Assembly (NCBI RefSeq): GCF_014284155.1
Contig: NZ_JACOFZ010000002.1
Location: 406,711-470,710, forward strand
Direction of reading: 5' to 3'
DNA from: Affinundibacterium nitidum
GTDB lineage: Bacteria; Pseudomonadota; Gammaproteobacteria; Burkholderiales; Burkholderiaceae_D
DNA length: 64,000 nt
Positions within the stretch are counted from its first letter, which is position 1. Every line of letters begins with the position of its first letter. Both the position numbers and the translations under genes were made by a program. Below, one piece after another: positions 1 through 9,956 of the stretch. The notes under the pieces are model-generated. The model did no database searches, was not told the DNA's origin, and was given only the letters and a program-made list of their open reading frames with translations.

Positions 1-1488
1 GGAACTTTGTAGGTTCACGGTACGGTGATACGCGTTTGGATATTCATCCTCTTCCAAAGTCCTAATTACGATTTCTTTTCCATCCTTAGTGATATAAGCA
101 AATTTAACCTCTGGATAAGTTGAATCGATTCTTAGAAGTTGATCTTTAACGCGTTTTCTACCTTCAATCGCTGTGCGCAGAATTTCTTCAATTTCCGCAT
201 CAGTTGCCTCACCTTGCGGATATAAAATCTTCATTAGACCAGAAAAGGTTTTATTGATCCCGTCCCGATCTCGAGTAGAGAGTGCTTCAGAAAGTTGGAA
301 CTTTGATTTATATCTGTCAGAAAAATCATGACTGCGCAATGAGCGTAGAATTTCTGCGAGGTAGTCCACAACGAAGCCATAGCCATCTGAGAACATTTCA
401 CCTCGTATGACATCTACTTCCCAACCCGGGATGTAATTATGTATCCGATCTAAAAAAGCAGAGTCATGAAATTTCTCTGGCAGCGGATCAAACAAATCGG
501 AATGTTTTAACATGTATGGAACGGTATGGTCCGTATTGCCAACAAATGCCATACTAGCCTCGGCACCGAGCGTTTCTACACCTCTCGAGAACGTCTTGTT
601 CGCCATGTAATTTTTCAAAATATCGACCAACGCTTTATCGACTTTTTTTTGCTTACCCGCAAATTCGTCGAAAGCGACCACATCCCAGTAGCCAACCAAT
701 CCAAGCTTTCCACTGCTATTATTCACAAAAAGTTTGGGAACCGTAACTTCTCCACCTGAGATCAAGATACCATGTGGTGAGAATTCTGAAAAAATGTGGG
801 ACTTTCCTGTCCCTTTGGGACCGAGTTCAATCAAATTATAATTACGTTCGCAAAATGGAATCAGCCTGACTAGTTGACTTAGCTTGTTTCGCTTACCAAA
901 CAATTGAGGATTGAATCCAATACTTTGAATTAGTAGGTCAATCCACTCTTCGGTCGTGAACTGTTTACGTGCCTCGACATACCTGTCAAAGTCAAAGTGC
1001 GAGAGTTGAATCGGCTTAATTGATGAAAGTATCCAAGGCGACGAGTTCTTATCTTCCGTGAACATGTACTCGAGATCAGCGATACACCAAACGCCACCAA
1101 CAAGCAACTTAGGATGAGTCTTAACTGTAGCGGAATCAATAATTACTTTCTTTATCCCTAAATTGGCGAACTCAGCCTCGTAAGCGTCTGATTTGTCATT
1201 CAATGCGACGCTGATACGATCAATGACTTTATGTCGTCCTTTTTCTTTTATCGTCGAGCGAACCAAACCGGCTTCATTTCGATGTACGTAGTGTTTACGC
1301 AATATCTCTCTTACGGTGTCGATCCCGGTTTCGATAGTGGCCTGGTCATCAGTAGCGCAATATTGACCAAGGAGGTATTCCAAAACATAAGTTGGCACGA
1401 TCGCGTTACCCTTGACCGTTTTAACGAGATCTTTGCGAACCACCAAACCAGCAAAATGCTGATTTATCTTGTCATCTAACTGACTCAT
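1..1488 (-). CDS. brxL: BREX Lon-like protein BrxL (C-terminus cut by window edge)
   Basis: AAA+ Lon-like protein of type I BREX; in the family it forms DNA-binding ring assemblies and is needed for phage defence. The reading frame starts with ATG at 1488 (protein begins MSQLDDKINQHF) and stays open to base 1, about 496 codons. A Walker A motif GPKGTGKSH lies near residues 220-228, followed by a typical DVVAFDEFAG Walker B-like segment about 45 residues later. BrxL proteins are usually well over 600 residues, so the C-terminal protease-like part is missing because the window ends. It is the last gene of the operon, 20 bp downstream of pglZ. Family identity is recognised from sequence and is supported by the gene order. 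Confidence 0.93.
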   Translation of the reverse strand, partial: MSQLDDKINQHFAGLVVRKDLVKTVKGNAIVPTYVLEYLLGQYCATDDQATIETGIDTVREILRKHYVHRNEAGLVRSTIKEKGRHKVIDRISVALNDKSDAYEAEFANLGIKKVIIDSATVKTHPKLLVGGVWCIADLEYMFTEDKNSSPWILSSIKPIQLSHFDFDRYVEARKQFTTEEWIDLLIQSIGFNPQLFGKRNKLSQLVRLIPFCERNYNLIELGPKGTGKSHIFSEFSPHGILISGGEVTVPKLFVNNSSGKLGLVGYWDVVAFDEFAGKQKKVDKALVDILKNYMANKTFSRGVETLGAEASMAFVGNTDHTVPYMLKHSDLFDPLPEKFHDSAFLDRIHNYIPGWEVDVIRGEMFSDGYGFVVDYLAEILRSLRSHDFSDRYKSKFQLSEALSTRDRDGINKTFSGLMKILYPQGEATDAEIEEILRTAIEGRKRVKDQLLRIDSTYPEVKFAYITKDGKEIVIRTLEEDEYPNAYHRTVNLQSS

Positions 1489-1508
1489 AGAGTTTCCCTA
1501 GCAAACGC

Positions 1509-4016
1509 TTAAAAATCAAATTCACTCGTAAACGATCGGCGAATTGTATAACGCAAGGCCTTGTATTTCGTAAAATGTGATGTACCTTCCACTTGCTCTT
1601 CCAAGCGTAGCTCAACCTGCTGGTTATTGGAATCGTCTGCCTTACGGCTTAGCATGAAGCGTACATGTAGTTCTCGCTCGCGGGGATTTTCTGAAGAAAA
1701 ATCAAAGACCAAGTCATTACTATCTGAGATAGATTCGCCACTCAAAGTGAAAAGCCCCGCCCTCAATCGTCTAGCCTGCAACTTCTCAGTAACTGGGTTG
1801 GTCTGATAAAAAACCACCGCCAATTGTCCGGTCGTGATTGTTTTGCCGCCGCCCCCGACACATTCCACGTCGACACGTCCCACATCACTATGACGTTTTT
1901 TGTTAATGCTTATAACCGGAATCACGACTTCCTGCAAAGTAGCTCCCCCATGAACAAACCTACTTCCAGAACCTTTCAATCGTAGACGATTAATGGACTT
2001 TGGAAATTGAATTTCCAAATTACCTACCAGTGACAACTGCGATGAACTGAAGGTTTTGAAGCTAGGTTGTGGACGGAGCCCATTGCCTAAAACAAAACGA
2101 CGATCAATATATTGAATTTGACGCCCCTCGGGCTCTGTACTTAGAAAATCACTTTCTGCCAATGCCCGGTTTTGGTAGATGAACCCGTGATCCGCTGTAA
2201 TAATCAAATTGTTAGCATTGGCATTAGTCAACTTTTTCACAACACGCAAAAGTTCATCAAGTGTCTCTTCAGACGCCGCGAACACACGCTCTTCAGTGTC
2301 CCTAGTGTCACCCGTTTTATCAATCAAATTATGATAGACATAAACCACATCATGATCACGGATCAGTGCACGTGACTCCTCACGCCCCATACTCATCACA
2401 TCTTTGGCCAACACAACTGTCGACGCAGGCACCGCAGCAGCCAAAATCTTTGAACGATTCGCAGATCCAACACTACTCTGACCATCAACCAGAGCATGCC
2501 CGCTCCCATCATCGACCAGTTCTAAATTTTGATTCGGTAACAGTGCTGCCATACCAAGTTGGGTGTAACTTGGCAAACTAGATAGAGCAGGCACCAACTC
2601 AGCGTCAAATTTATCTTCACGGCGGATCATACCTTGAAGCTCTTCGCCAATTTCATACCGAAATGCATCTGATATCAACACGCACACCTTATTCTTGCGC
2701 TCCAAGTAAGGACGCACAAAACAGCTGAAGAACTGTGCCTGTGATACGACCGGCGTTGCGTCCCAAAGCGAGGTCGCATCAACGTGTGTTTGCCATCGAT
2801 CATTCAGACGAACGAGATAATTGTTCGTGTATAAATTTTCGATCAAATTGTTTAAATCTAGCAGTAATGTTGCTTGGCCTGATTCTTTCGCGTGATAGAT
2901 AAATTTACGGTAGCGCTGGTCTAGGCGGAACCAAGTATGGGCATATTTTTGTACTCCATCTTCAAGTGAGCTCATCTCCAATTGAGTGATACCCAAGATC
3001 TGTATGAACTGCGCACCATGCTCAATCGCCATGTAAACATCTTCAAAACGATCAAACCAATGCCCCTGTCGGCGTTGCCGCACCCATTGCTCCACTTCCT
3101 GCGCAGTAACTATTCGAGCCGACACATCACGCACTAAATCACTCAGAATCTTCTGATCAATTATTTCAAAATAGTCGAGGTCCATCAACGTGCGGTAATC
3201 CAGTCCTGCTAATTTTTCATCAATCTGCAAGACCGTCGCACTTTCATTCGCTAGTGTCTCAAAGCGCTGATTATGGGCTTTACTGTCTTTCCAACGCCGA
3301 ATAAACACATGTGCCTCAGAATTGAGACTTGCCTTACACTCCGGCTCAACGTCAGCAAAAAAACAGGTCTTAAAAAGCTCGATTACAAAATCACGTAAGC
3401 TGGGTTGTTGCGACGTATAGCCATAAGCGCGTTTCATGCACTCCCAAAAAAACTCTAGTAAGCCGCTACGCTCAATCAGTTTTATACGAGTTTCGATACT
3501 TTCAGCAAGGTCGCCTAGTAATACTTCCAACATAACATCAAGCCGCGGCTCCGTCCCTACGCACACGGCTAGCATCTTTTGACGCAGGGCATTTTGAGTA
3601 TCGCTAGTTTCCAGCATTTGCCGCAATGCCTCACGTCGTTTACTCGCCTCAAAAAAACCAACATGGGCCTCAAGAAGTGGGTAGCTATCTTGCCCTAACT
3701 CCAGTTCTGCCAGCCACAGAGCTACCTGGTCGGTGCGAAAAGTATTCCCGCTTGCTAACTGCAAATCGAGTAGCCAATTATCTAAAGGGGCAGGTTCAGG
3801 TCCGTCACGATAAAGCAAAAATTTTTGTGTTGGTTTATCACGCAAAACTCGATGTTTGACGCCAAACTCGTTGTTGGCCAATTCAATTTTCTCGACACCG
3901 GATATCTCTAAATTTTCAAAATCTGTACGAAATTCATGCCTTGTATCGTACCAAAATACGACCCTTTGCTTGTCGAATAGATTCGACAAAGCCTGTATTA
4001 TTTTTTTATTGCTCAT
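1509..4016 (-). CDS. pglZ: BREX phosphatase-fold protein PglZ
   Basis: 835-residue alkaline-phosphatase-superfamily protein, one of the two universal BREX markers. Metal-binding motifs of the fold are visible: VCVLISDAFRYEIGEEL near residues 440-457 and NLIITADHGFIYQ near 603-616. The length fits type I PglZ. Its ATG overlaps the stop of the upstream DUF262 gene in an ATGA junction (4013-4016), which implies translational coupling. The exact role in BREX is not settled in the literature; it is required for defence and methylation together with PglX and is thought to act in the BREX complex in the cytoplasm. Confidence 0.95.
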   Translation of the reverse strand: MSNKKIIQALSNLFDKQRVVFWYDTRHEFRTDFENLEISGVEKIELANNEFGVKHRVLRDKPTQKFLLYRDGPEPAPLDNWLLDLQLASGNTFRTDQVALWLAELELGQDSYPLLEAHVGFFEASKRREALRQMLETSDTQNALRQKMLAVCVGTEPRLDVMLEVLLGDLAESIETRIKLIERSGLLEFFWECMKRAYGYTSQQPSLRDFVIELFKTCFFADVEPECKASLNSEAHVFIRRWKDSKAHNQRFETLANESATVLQIDEKLAGLDYRTLMDLDYFEIIDQKILSDLVRDVSARIVTAQEVEQWVRQRRQGHWFDRFEDVYMAIEHGAQFIQILGITQLEMSSLEDGVQKYAHTWFRLDQRYRKFIYHAKESGQATLLLDLNNLIENLYTNNYLVRLNDRWQTHVDATSLWDATPVVSQAQFFSCFVRPYLERKNKVCVLISDAFRYEIGEELQGMIRREDKFDAELVPALSSLPSYTQLGMAALLPNQNLELVDDGSGHALVDGQSSVGSANRSKILAAAVPASTVVLAKDVMSMGREESRALIRDHDVVYVYHNLIDKTGDTRDTEERVFAASEETLDELLRVVKKLTNANANNLIITADHGFIYQNRALAESDFLSTEPEGRQIQYIDRRFVLGNGLRPQPSFKTFSSSQLSLVGNLEIQFPKSINRLRLKGSGSRFVHGGATLQEVVIPVISINKKRHSDVGRVDVECVGGGGKTITTGQLAVVFYQTNPVTEKLQARRLRAGLFTLSGESISDSNDLVFDFSSENPRERELHVRFMLSRKADDSNNQQVELRLEEQVEGTSHFTKYKALRYTIRRSFTSEFDF

Positions 4017-5881
4017 TGGTCAGCCTCAACTTCCTCGTCTAAAACAACCTCAGTAATCAGTGCATTTTGGCTGACCACGACATTGCTTCGTAATCGCTGC
4101 ATCAAGACCTCACGTCGCCTTTCACAAAAAGCGAGAAAATCCTCAAATTGCAGACTGTCTCCTTCTTCCAGCAAAAGGTCGCTGTGTTTAACGCCGCTGT
4201 TAGTTCCTGACAACCAAGCAAACAAGGACTTATCTTGCTTCGAGCGATTTTGAGATTCATTTAGTAGATGCAAATTTGCGATCGAATTCCAATTGATCGG
4301 ATTTAGGAACTCAGATAATTTACTCGAATCATCTTGCAAAAATTTGTGCTTGGAAAGCTCAGTTTTGGTAAAAGCACTCTTTGGATGTAAGTGATCCATA
4401 TCCACTTTAAGATTTTCATTTATTTCTGGAAAAAGCAAACCAAGTACGGAGCGACAACGCGCATCTCCATACTGAATATCGATCAAGCCTCGGAGAAACG
4501 CCTCATCAAAGCGTAAATCTTTATTAGTGGCAGTGAAGGCTTCTATGATTTCTTCGAGCGGAAAAATCCCTCTACTCAAATTTTCTGTAATGAGCCGTTG
4601 CATCTTTGCCAGAACGCCGTCTGCTTGACCACCAAAAATTCCCCGTAATAGCACCATGTGCAGCCACTTTGAAAGTACAATGCGCTCTTCTCGATGCAGG
4701 TCAATATTCGTAATGCTCACATACAGTGGTTTGTCCTGGTAGGACTGCTCGTACAAATAATATGCCACTGGAATCACCGCATTTTTTGCCCTTAGAGATT
4801 GATCATTCAATCCGAATAGCCGCATCAGCTTAAAAGTCGCGACAATACAAGCTCTAATCTGTGGCCACTGAGATTGAATCACTCTGACTTGATCAGCATT
4901 GAAATTTTTTACTTTAAATCTGACATCTGCACCAATTAGCATCAAGCAAGTTTTCAAAATCCAGTCGCGTCCGACCGAAAACTGCGTTTCCGAACTCTGT
5001 CTAATTTCGGTAATTAGATCATCGATATCCTTGCGTGCATCCCCTTCCCAGTTCGCGATCGCAATAGACATGAGTAGAGAGCCGAACTCCAACGGAGTTC
5101 CCCCACTGTTCGTTCGGATGAAAACATCAAGTACATGGTCGATATCTTGGCTTTCTTCATTGTAGTAGTGAATAACCTCGTCTCGCCGGACTAAGTAGTA
5201 CAACCGAGTCAATGCCTTACGTGCAAACTTGTTATCTGCCCATTTATGTTCTGCCAGGTAAGGAAGCACTACCTCCATTAATATCTCATCATCAGAACGT
5301 ACATCAGGCATGCTCAATACCTTACCGACCTCAAACCAGAATGAATTAGTATCGAATTGATACGCCGCAATTTGCTTCTCCGTCAGAAATCGAAAGTCAT
5401 ACTGACTCATTGATTCGTTCTCTTCACCATCAACGCCCTTACTCAAATTAAGATACAGTCGTCGTGGTGGAAGTGCCTCATCGGTACGTGTATTTGGCCA
5501 CCAGATACGTGGCTGTTTATATGCGTAAGTTCCCTTCAAACCGATATAAATAGAAGTCAGGCGCTGCTGCCCATCAATCACCGCTTTGAAATGTTTAAAG
5601 TCGCCCTGAGTTGGAACATAATCGTTCGACTCCTTGAAGCGCTGGCAATAGTCAGTCAAGAAACTATAGAACCGATATTTATTTTTAATTTCCTGACTTG
5701 TGACGTCCCACATCATAAAGGTATTGATTGGGTATTCCCGCATCAACGAGTCAAACAGCGTGCAAATCTGCTGCGTTGTCCAGACGAAGTTACGCTGGAT
5801 CGCTGGAAGAAGAAAAGTACGATCATCGATATTGCGTACAGCTTGACGAATGGTAATAGCCTTCTCAAATCCGCCTGCCAT
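4013..5881 (-). CDS. DUF262/DUF1524 protein, GmrSD/BrxU-like type IV restriction enzyme
   Basis: Protein of about 622 residues. The N-terminal DUF262 (GmrS-like) part shows the VIDGQQRLTS motif near residues 98-107 and an early IQRNFVW segment; the C-terminal DUF1524 (GmrD-like) part shows a DHLHPKSAF histidine motif near 492-500 followed by NLHLLNESQNRSK, typical of an HNH-type nuclease. In the family such fusions cut modified DNA using NTP hydrolysis; BrxU from an Escherichia fergusonii BREX island is the known BREX-linked example. The gene sits between pglX and pglZ: ATG at 5881 follows the pglX stop by one base (an ATG at 5890 overlapping that stop is an alternative), and its own stop overlaps the pglZ start. 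It likely complements BREX by attacking phages with modified DNA; this is inference. Confidence 0.85.
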   Translation of the reverse strand: MAGGFEKAITIRQAVRNIDDRTFLLPAIQRNFVWTTQQICTLFDSLMREYPINTFMMWDVTSQEIKNKYRFYSFLTDYCQRFKESNDYVPTQGDFKHFKAVIDGQQRLTSIYIGLKGTYAYKQPRIWWPNTRTDEALPPRRLYLNLSKGVDGEENESMSQYDFRFLTEKQIAAYQFDTNSFWFEVGKVLSMPDVRSDDEILMEVVLPYLAEHKWADNKFARKALTRLYYLVRRDEVIHYYNEESQDIDHVLDVFIRTNSGGTPLEFGSLLMSIAIANWEGDARKDIDDLITEIRQSSETQFSVGRDWILKTCLMLIGADVRFKVKNFNADQVRVIQSQWPQIRACIVATFKLMRLFGLNDQSLRAKNAVIPVAYYLYEQSYQDKPLYVSITNIDLHREERIVLSKWLHMVLLRGIFGGQADGVLAKMQRLITENLSRGIFPLEEIIEAFTATNKDLRFDEAFLRGLIDIQYGDARCRSVLGLLFPEINENLKVDMDHLHPKSAFTKTELSKHKFLQDDSSKLSEFLNPINWNSIANLHLLNESQNRSKQDKSLFAWLSGTNSGVKHSDLLLEEGDSLQFEDFLAFCERRREVLMQRLRSNVVVSQNALITEVVLDEEVEADQ

Positions 5882-5882
5882 C

Positions 5883-8800
5883 TCAGTCATCTTCCTTCGC
5901 ATCCAGCCCGACAATTTTCTTCAGGGCTGCGCCCAGCTTGAGGTAATTGACTTTCACCCCGTCGTCCAGATTCAGGGGCTCTTGCTTTGTAGCCAGCGGG
6001 TAGAGCACGTCGCGTTCGTAGTCGTCCAACTCCTGCAGCTGCTTCTTGATGGTGTCGTTTTCCTTGTTGGCGCGGGTCTTCTCGACTTGGCTGGCCGTGG
6101 CGCTGACACCCACCTGCTGCAAGTAGCTCAGATGTGCGGCCAGCTTGTTGCGGAAGTCGCGTAGGTAGCCGTTGAGCACCACACTCACCGTATCCGGGCG
6201 GTAGCGATGCAAGTAAATCAGCGCGTTGAACGTGCCCTTGGGGCTGGAAAACAGCCAGTAGATCGGACGCTTTTTGTAGCGCCTGACGTGATCGCTATAG
6301 AACTCTTTGAGGAAGTAGTCGCGGATCGGTTGCGGCTTGCCTTTCTTACCCAGCGCCTTTTCGACAAACTGCAGGTTTTCCTCGTAATGCGCCTCGCCAA
6401 AAGCCACGCGCAGAAATTGGCGGAAGCGCTCGGTGATGTCGTCGGTGAACCAGTCGCCGTCTAGCATAGGAATTACGTTGTCGTCGTCCGCCGGAAAGCT
6501 CGGCTCGGGAACCTGACGCAAGTAGTCCGCGAGGGTCTCCCCCTGGCTGGCCAGGATCAGCCCCGGCTTATCCAAACTGTAGCGGCCAAACATGCAGCCC
6601 ACCGCGTAGCTCACCAGCTCGCGCATGGTGTCGGTGAGAAGTAACGCCTCCAGCTCGTCTTCGCTCTTGTCGTCCCCGTAGCGGTAGTACGGGTTGCAGG
6701 TGAGCGTGACCTCGCCCAACGGCACCTCGGGCGTTAGTTCGTCCTGTAGGCCGTAGACGTCAATAAAAAAGCGGTTGTTTTTCTCTTCCAGATGTTGCAT
6801 TTCCTGCGTCATCTCACGCCAATGTTCGCGGACCTTACGATAGGCTCCTTTCAAACTTGGCTGTCTATAACTAGGTTGCAGAAGCTGCAGCATGGTGAAC
6901 CCCCAGGACTTTTCGAAACTATCCCAGTCCTCTTGCGATTTTTTTAATAAATCAAATACCACTTGTTCTATTTCATCGTTCTGCGAAACTTGAACATACG
7001 GAAGGCTCTCAAGATACCCTGGATGTAAGTTTAGGGTTGGATTAATGGCAGCCAATGCAGCCTCCGCAACTTTGGAGTTCAAGTAGCCGAGTAATACCAT
7101 TTCACTATTGGTATCTGTCTGCAATATACCTGCCGCTGCATCAAACAAGAACCCACTAGGAACAGCCCTAAAAGTCGGCTTAGATGTTGTAACAACGGTC
7201 CAACTAATCCCACGGCGAAAAATTCTGTCAAGATTGAAGTTGGTGGCACGAACTCGAGAGCCATCATCTGTCAAATCATTGCGAATTTTATAACCATCGT
7301 TCTCCCAATTTACGAAGCACTCTGTATTTCCAGACCACCTTCGGAATTCACCGCCTTTGGCATATGGGAACCAGGGCTTACTGGACTCAATAGATTCTGT
7401 GCGACTTACACAATGAAACGCCGCGCGACTATAAGATACTTCTGACCAATCGCGAACAAATTCATCATTATTGGCTGTCACTAGTCCCTTCGCCGCCCTT
7501 GCAAAAATTCCTACTTTTGAATTACTAGAGAAGCAATTTAAAAAAGCCTCACTAAGCCAATAAGCTAGCGGGTTTCCTGGCAGACTTTTAAAGTCATTGG
7601 AGTTACGAACGTAGATAGGGCCGTTGGATCTTCTGTCCAAAAAGACACTATTTTTATCTGCAGATTGTGGTGCGTCATTTAAATTCAGGTAAGAGCCATA
7701 ATGCCCAACTGAGCCTTTAACAATAACAAAACTGGAGGCTAGTGCCACTTTTGAATTCAATTCAGGGAAGCTGTTGTATCCAATTTGGACGAATCCAGAA
7801 ATGCTGTGGTTTTGCAGAATTTTCGATCTCAATCCCTCAAAGGAAGATAAAAACATCCAGCTCTGCATAGTTACCATCGCAACAAAGCCATGGTGCTTAC
7901 TGAGCTCTAAATTTCGGTCTATGAACATAGAATACAAATCAGCCTTGCTTGCGGGGAAGCTTTTATTTGCCCAGGCTTTCATCGCACCAGTCATTCCCCC
8001 CCCTCCCATATAAGGGGGATTGGCAATCACCACATGGTATTTCGGGCTCAGGTAATCGGCCTGTCGCAGGGCTTGCAGGGCCTTCTGATGGGTTTGACTG
8101 AGGAAGAGATGCACGAAGACATTCTTTGACTCCAGAATCCTTAACATGCCGTCTACATCAGTGACATCGGGCCGGATCAGGGAACCGAAGTTGTCGGCCT
8201 CTTCAAACTGGCGTAGCGTCGTTTGTAGCGGTGCGGTGAACAGGTCTCGCCCAATAAAGCCCATGTACTCGGTCAGTTCACCCACATCAAACTTCACGTT
8301 TTCCAATACGCAGATATTGGGCTTGATGCCTTTGTTGAAGAACCTACGCTGTTTGGCGCGTGCCTTCATGGTCAAGGCAAAAGCGGCCAATTCTCCGGCG
8401 CGTTCGTCGATCTCGATGCCGTAGAGGTTATGGGTGAGAATTTTTTCCGGTATCTCCGCAGCATCTACGCCTTCTTCTTCATAGATGGCATAGAGCAAAT
8501 CGAAGGCATAGGTCAGCATGTGGCCAGAGCCACAGGCTGGATCACAGATTTTGATTTCCTCAGGGCTGCTAATCTTTAGAAAATCGGTTTCCGGTTGCTC
8601 TGGCTTGATGTAGTAATCCATCTTCTCGGCCAGCCTAGAACCGGGCCGATTGAGCATCCACAGGCGACCAAGGGAGTTTTCCACTAGGTAACGTACGATC
8701 CAATGCGGAGTAAAAAGCTGGGTGGCGGCGGGGATGTTTTCGGGCGTGATCTTCTGGTTTTTTTTCAACCCCTCGAACACCGCATCTTTTTTCTCGGAAA

Positions 8801-9413
8801 TATAGAACTGGTAGAGCCAGCCGATCACCTCGACATCTTCGCAAGCATCCGGCGTCATCGCTTCGCGGGTGTAGGCGAGGATGGAGTTGCCCGATAATAG
8901 GTCGTCGGGCATCAGTAGTTCGGTGTAGTCGTCGATACGTTCGAACAGGAATGGCATGGCGCGGTGAAAGGCGTTGCAGGCCGCGACCACCAGCAGGCGA
9001 TAGGCCTCCCCTTGTGGATCATGACTGGGCGATTTGCCCTCGAGCAGCGCAAAGATTTGCTGGCGGACTTTTTCCGGCACTGTCTCGTCGTCGATGTGCC
9101 CCATCTTGGCCTCAGCCAGAATTTCGGGCTGAAACTGCCCCTCAACGGGTGACACTACACCGATGCGGGTGTAGCGGTTCACATCCATAAAGCGCAGTGC
9201 GCAAAAGCGGTTGAACCAGATATAGGCCACGCATTCAATAACCTGTGCCTCGCCTTGGCTCTTGATTGCTTCTTCAAGTGTTTTGATGGCCTCGGCATTT
9301 TCACGCCGTGCGGCACTGCTCGGTTGCAAAACCAGTTGCAGGCGCGCCTCAACCAGCTCCATCAGTGTGCGACGGGCGTATTGGGCAAAGCGGCTTAGTT
9401 TTGTTGTTTCCAT
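5883..9413 (-). CDS. pglX: BREX-1 adenine-specific DNA methyltransferase PglX
   Basis: 1176-residue class I N6-adenine methyltransferase that modifies the host genome at the BREX site and defines its specificity. The SAM-binding motif CDPACGSGHML is near residues 289-299 and the catalytic NPPY near 464-467. The full length matches type I PglX. The middle of the gene, about 6850-7980, which encodes the probable target-recognition part, is visibly more AT-rich than both flanks, suggesting exchange of the specificity domain. It starts 3 bp after the stop of the nuclease-like gene and is followed by the DUF262 gene with a one-base gap. Confidence 0.95.
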   Translation of the reverse strand: METTKLSRFAQYARRTLMELVEARLQLVLQPSSAARRENAEAIKTLEEAIKSQGEAQVIECVAYIWFNRFCALRFMDVNRYTRIGVVSPVEGQFQPEILAEAKMGHIDDETVPEKVRQQIFALLEGKSPSHDPQGEAYRLLVVAACNAFHRAMPFLFERIDDYTELLMPDDLLSGNSILAYTREAMTPDACEDVEVIGWLYQFYISEKKDAVFEGLKKNQKITPENIPAATQLFTPHWIVRYLVENSLGRLWMLNRPGSRLAEKMDYYIKPEQPETDFLKISSPEEIKICDPACGSGHMLTYAFDLLYAIYEEEGVDAAEIPEKILTHNLYGIEIDERAGELAAFALTMKARAKQRRFFNKGIKPNICVLENVKFDVGELTEYMGFIGRDLFTAPLQTTLRQFEEADNFGSLIRPDVTDVDGMLRILESKNVFVHLFLSQTHQKALQALRQADYLSPKYHVVIANPPYMGGGGMTGAMKAWANKSFPASKADLYSMFIDRNLELSKHHGFVAMVTMQSWMFLSSFEGLRSKILQNHSISGFVQIGYNSFPELNSKVALASSFVIVKGSVGHYGSYLNLNDAPQSADKNSVFLDRRSNGPIYVRNSNDFKSLPGNPLAYWLSEAFLNCFSSNSKVGIFARAAKGLVTANNDEFVRDWSEVSYSRAAFHCVSRTESIESSKPWFPYAKGGEFRRWSGNTECFVNWENDGYKIRNDLTDDGSRVRATNFNLDRIFRRGISWTVVTTSKPTFRAVPSGFLFDAAAGILQTDTNSEMVLLGYLNSKVAEAALAAINPTLNLHPGYLESLPYVQVSQNDEIEQVVFDLLKKSQEDWDSFEKSWGFTMLQLLQPSYRQPSLKGAYRKVREHWREMTQEMQHLEEKNNRFFIDVYGLQDELTPEVPLGEVTLTCNPYYRYGDDKSEDELEALLLTDTMRELVSYAVGCMFGRYSLDKPGLILASQGETLADYLRQVPEPSFPADDDNVIPMLDGDWFTDDITERFRQFLRVAFGEAHYEENLQFVEKALGKKGKPQPIRDYFLKEFYSDHVRRYKKRPIYWLFSSPKGTFNALIYLHRYRPDTVSVVLNGYLRDFRNKLAAHLSYLQQVGVSATASQVEKTRANKENDTIKKQLQELDDYERDVLYPLATKQEPLNLDDGVKVNYLKLGAALKKIVGLDAKEDD

Positions 9414-9416
9414 TTA

Positions 9417-9956
9417 TTATGCTCCTGCGGCTGCGACAATGCGTGTGACCGGCCACTTGGGGAAATTTTCATTCCAAGTTTCAATATTGAAGACTTGGCA
9501 GTTTCTTACTGGATGTCTTTTCCAGCGTGGTGAGCTTTTATCCGCTGGGGAAAGTTTTTTGGCGATTTCATCCGAAAAATTCGGCAAAACCTCACCCTCA
9601 AGGGTGACCAAGCTGAGGTAGTGAATTTCTTTTGACAGTCTGTCTTCAGCCCAGCGGTAGAAAAAGCTATCGATAAATTTTGAGGCAAAAGTCGAACTGA
9701 GTGTTCCATCGTTCAATTCGTCTCGAAACTTTTGAAGCCCCTTTTCCTGTGCTTTGGGATTACCCGGATCTTTCACCTCAACGAACAGGATTGCCTCGTC
9801 AAGCTCGACGATGAAATCCACTCGATGCATTTCTCCAATGCCATGATAGTTCGGTTTGCCAGACTTCATTTGATCGAAGACCAATGTATCAACCGCATTG
9901 GTGAAGTCAATCTCGATACTTCGTTCCCTGAGTTTGGTGTTCAGCGATGCGCTCAT
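9417..9956 (-). CDS. PD-(D/E)XK nuclease-like protein, partner of the adjacent ATPase
   Basis: 179-residue protein of no family I can name. It shows a pattern of the PD-(D/E)XK nuclease fold: D47 in HRVDFIVELD, then E60 and K62 in ILFVEVKDP, which is the spacing expected for the D-ExK active site on adjacent strands. It contains no membrane segment or signal peptide. Its ATG overlaps the stop of the upstream ATPase gene (ATGA at 9953-9956), and pglX follows after 3 bp, so the three are co-translated. I infer an effector nuclease controlled by the ATPase. An alternative is a catalytically inactive fold used for DNA binding; the nuclease call rests only on the motif. Confidence 0.6.
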   Translation of the reverse strand: MSASLNTKLRERSIEIDFTNAVDTLVFDQMKSGKPNYHGIGEMHRVDFIVELDEAILFVEVKDPGNPKAQEKGLQKFRDELNDGTLSSTFASKFIDSFFYRWAEDRLSKEIHYLSLVTLEGEVLPNFSDEIAKKLSPADKSSPRWKRHPVRNCQVFNIETWNENFPKWPVTRIVAAAGA

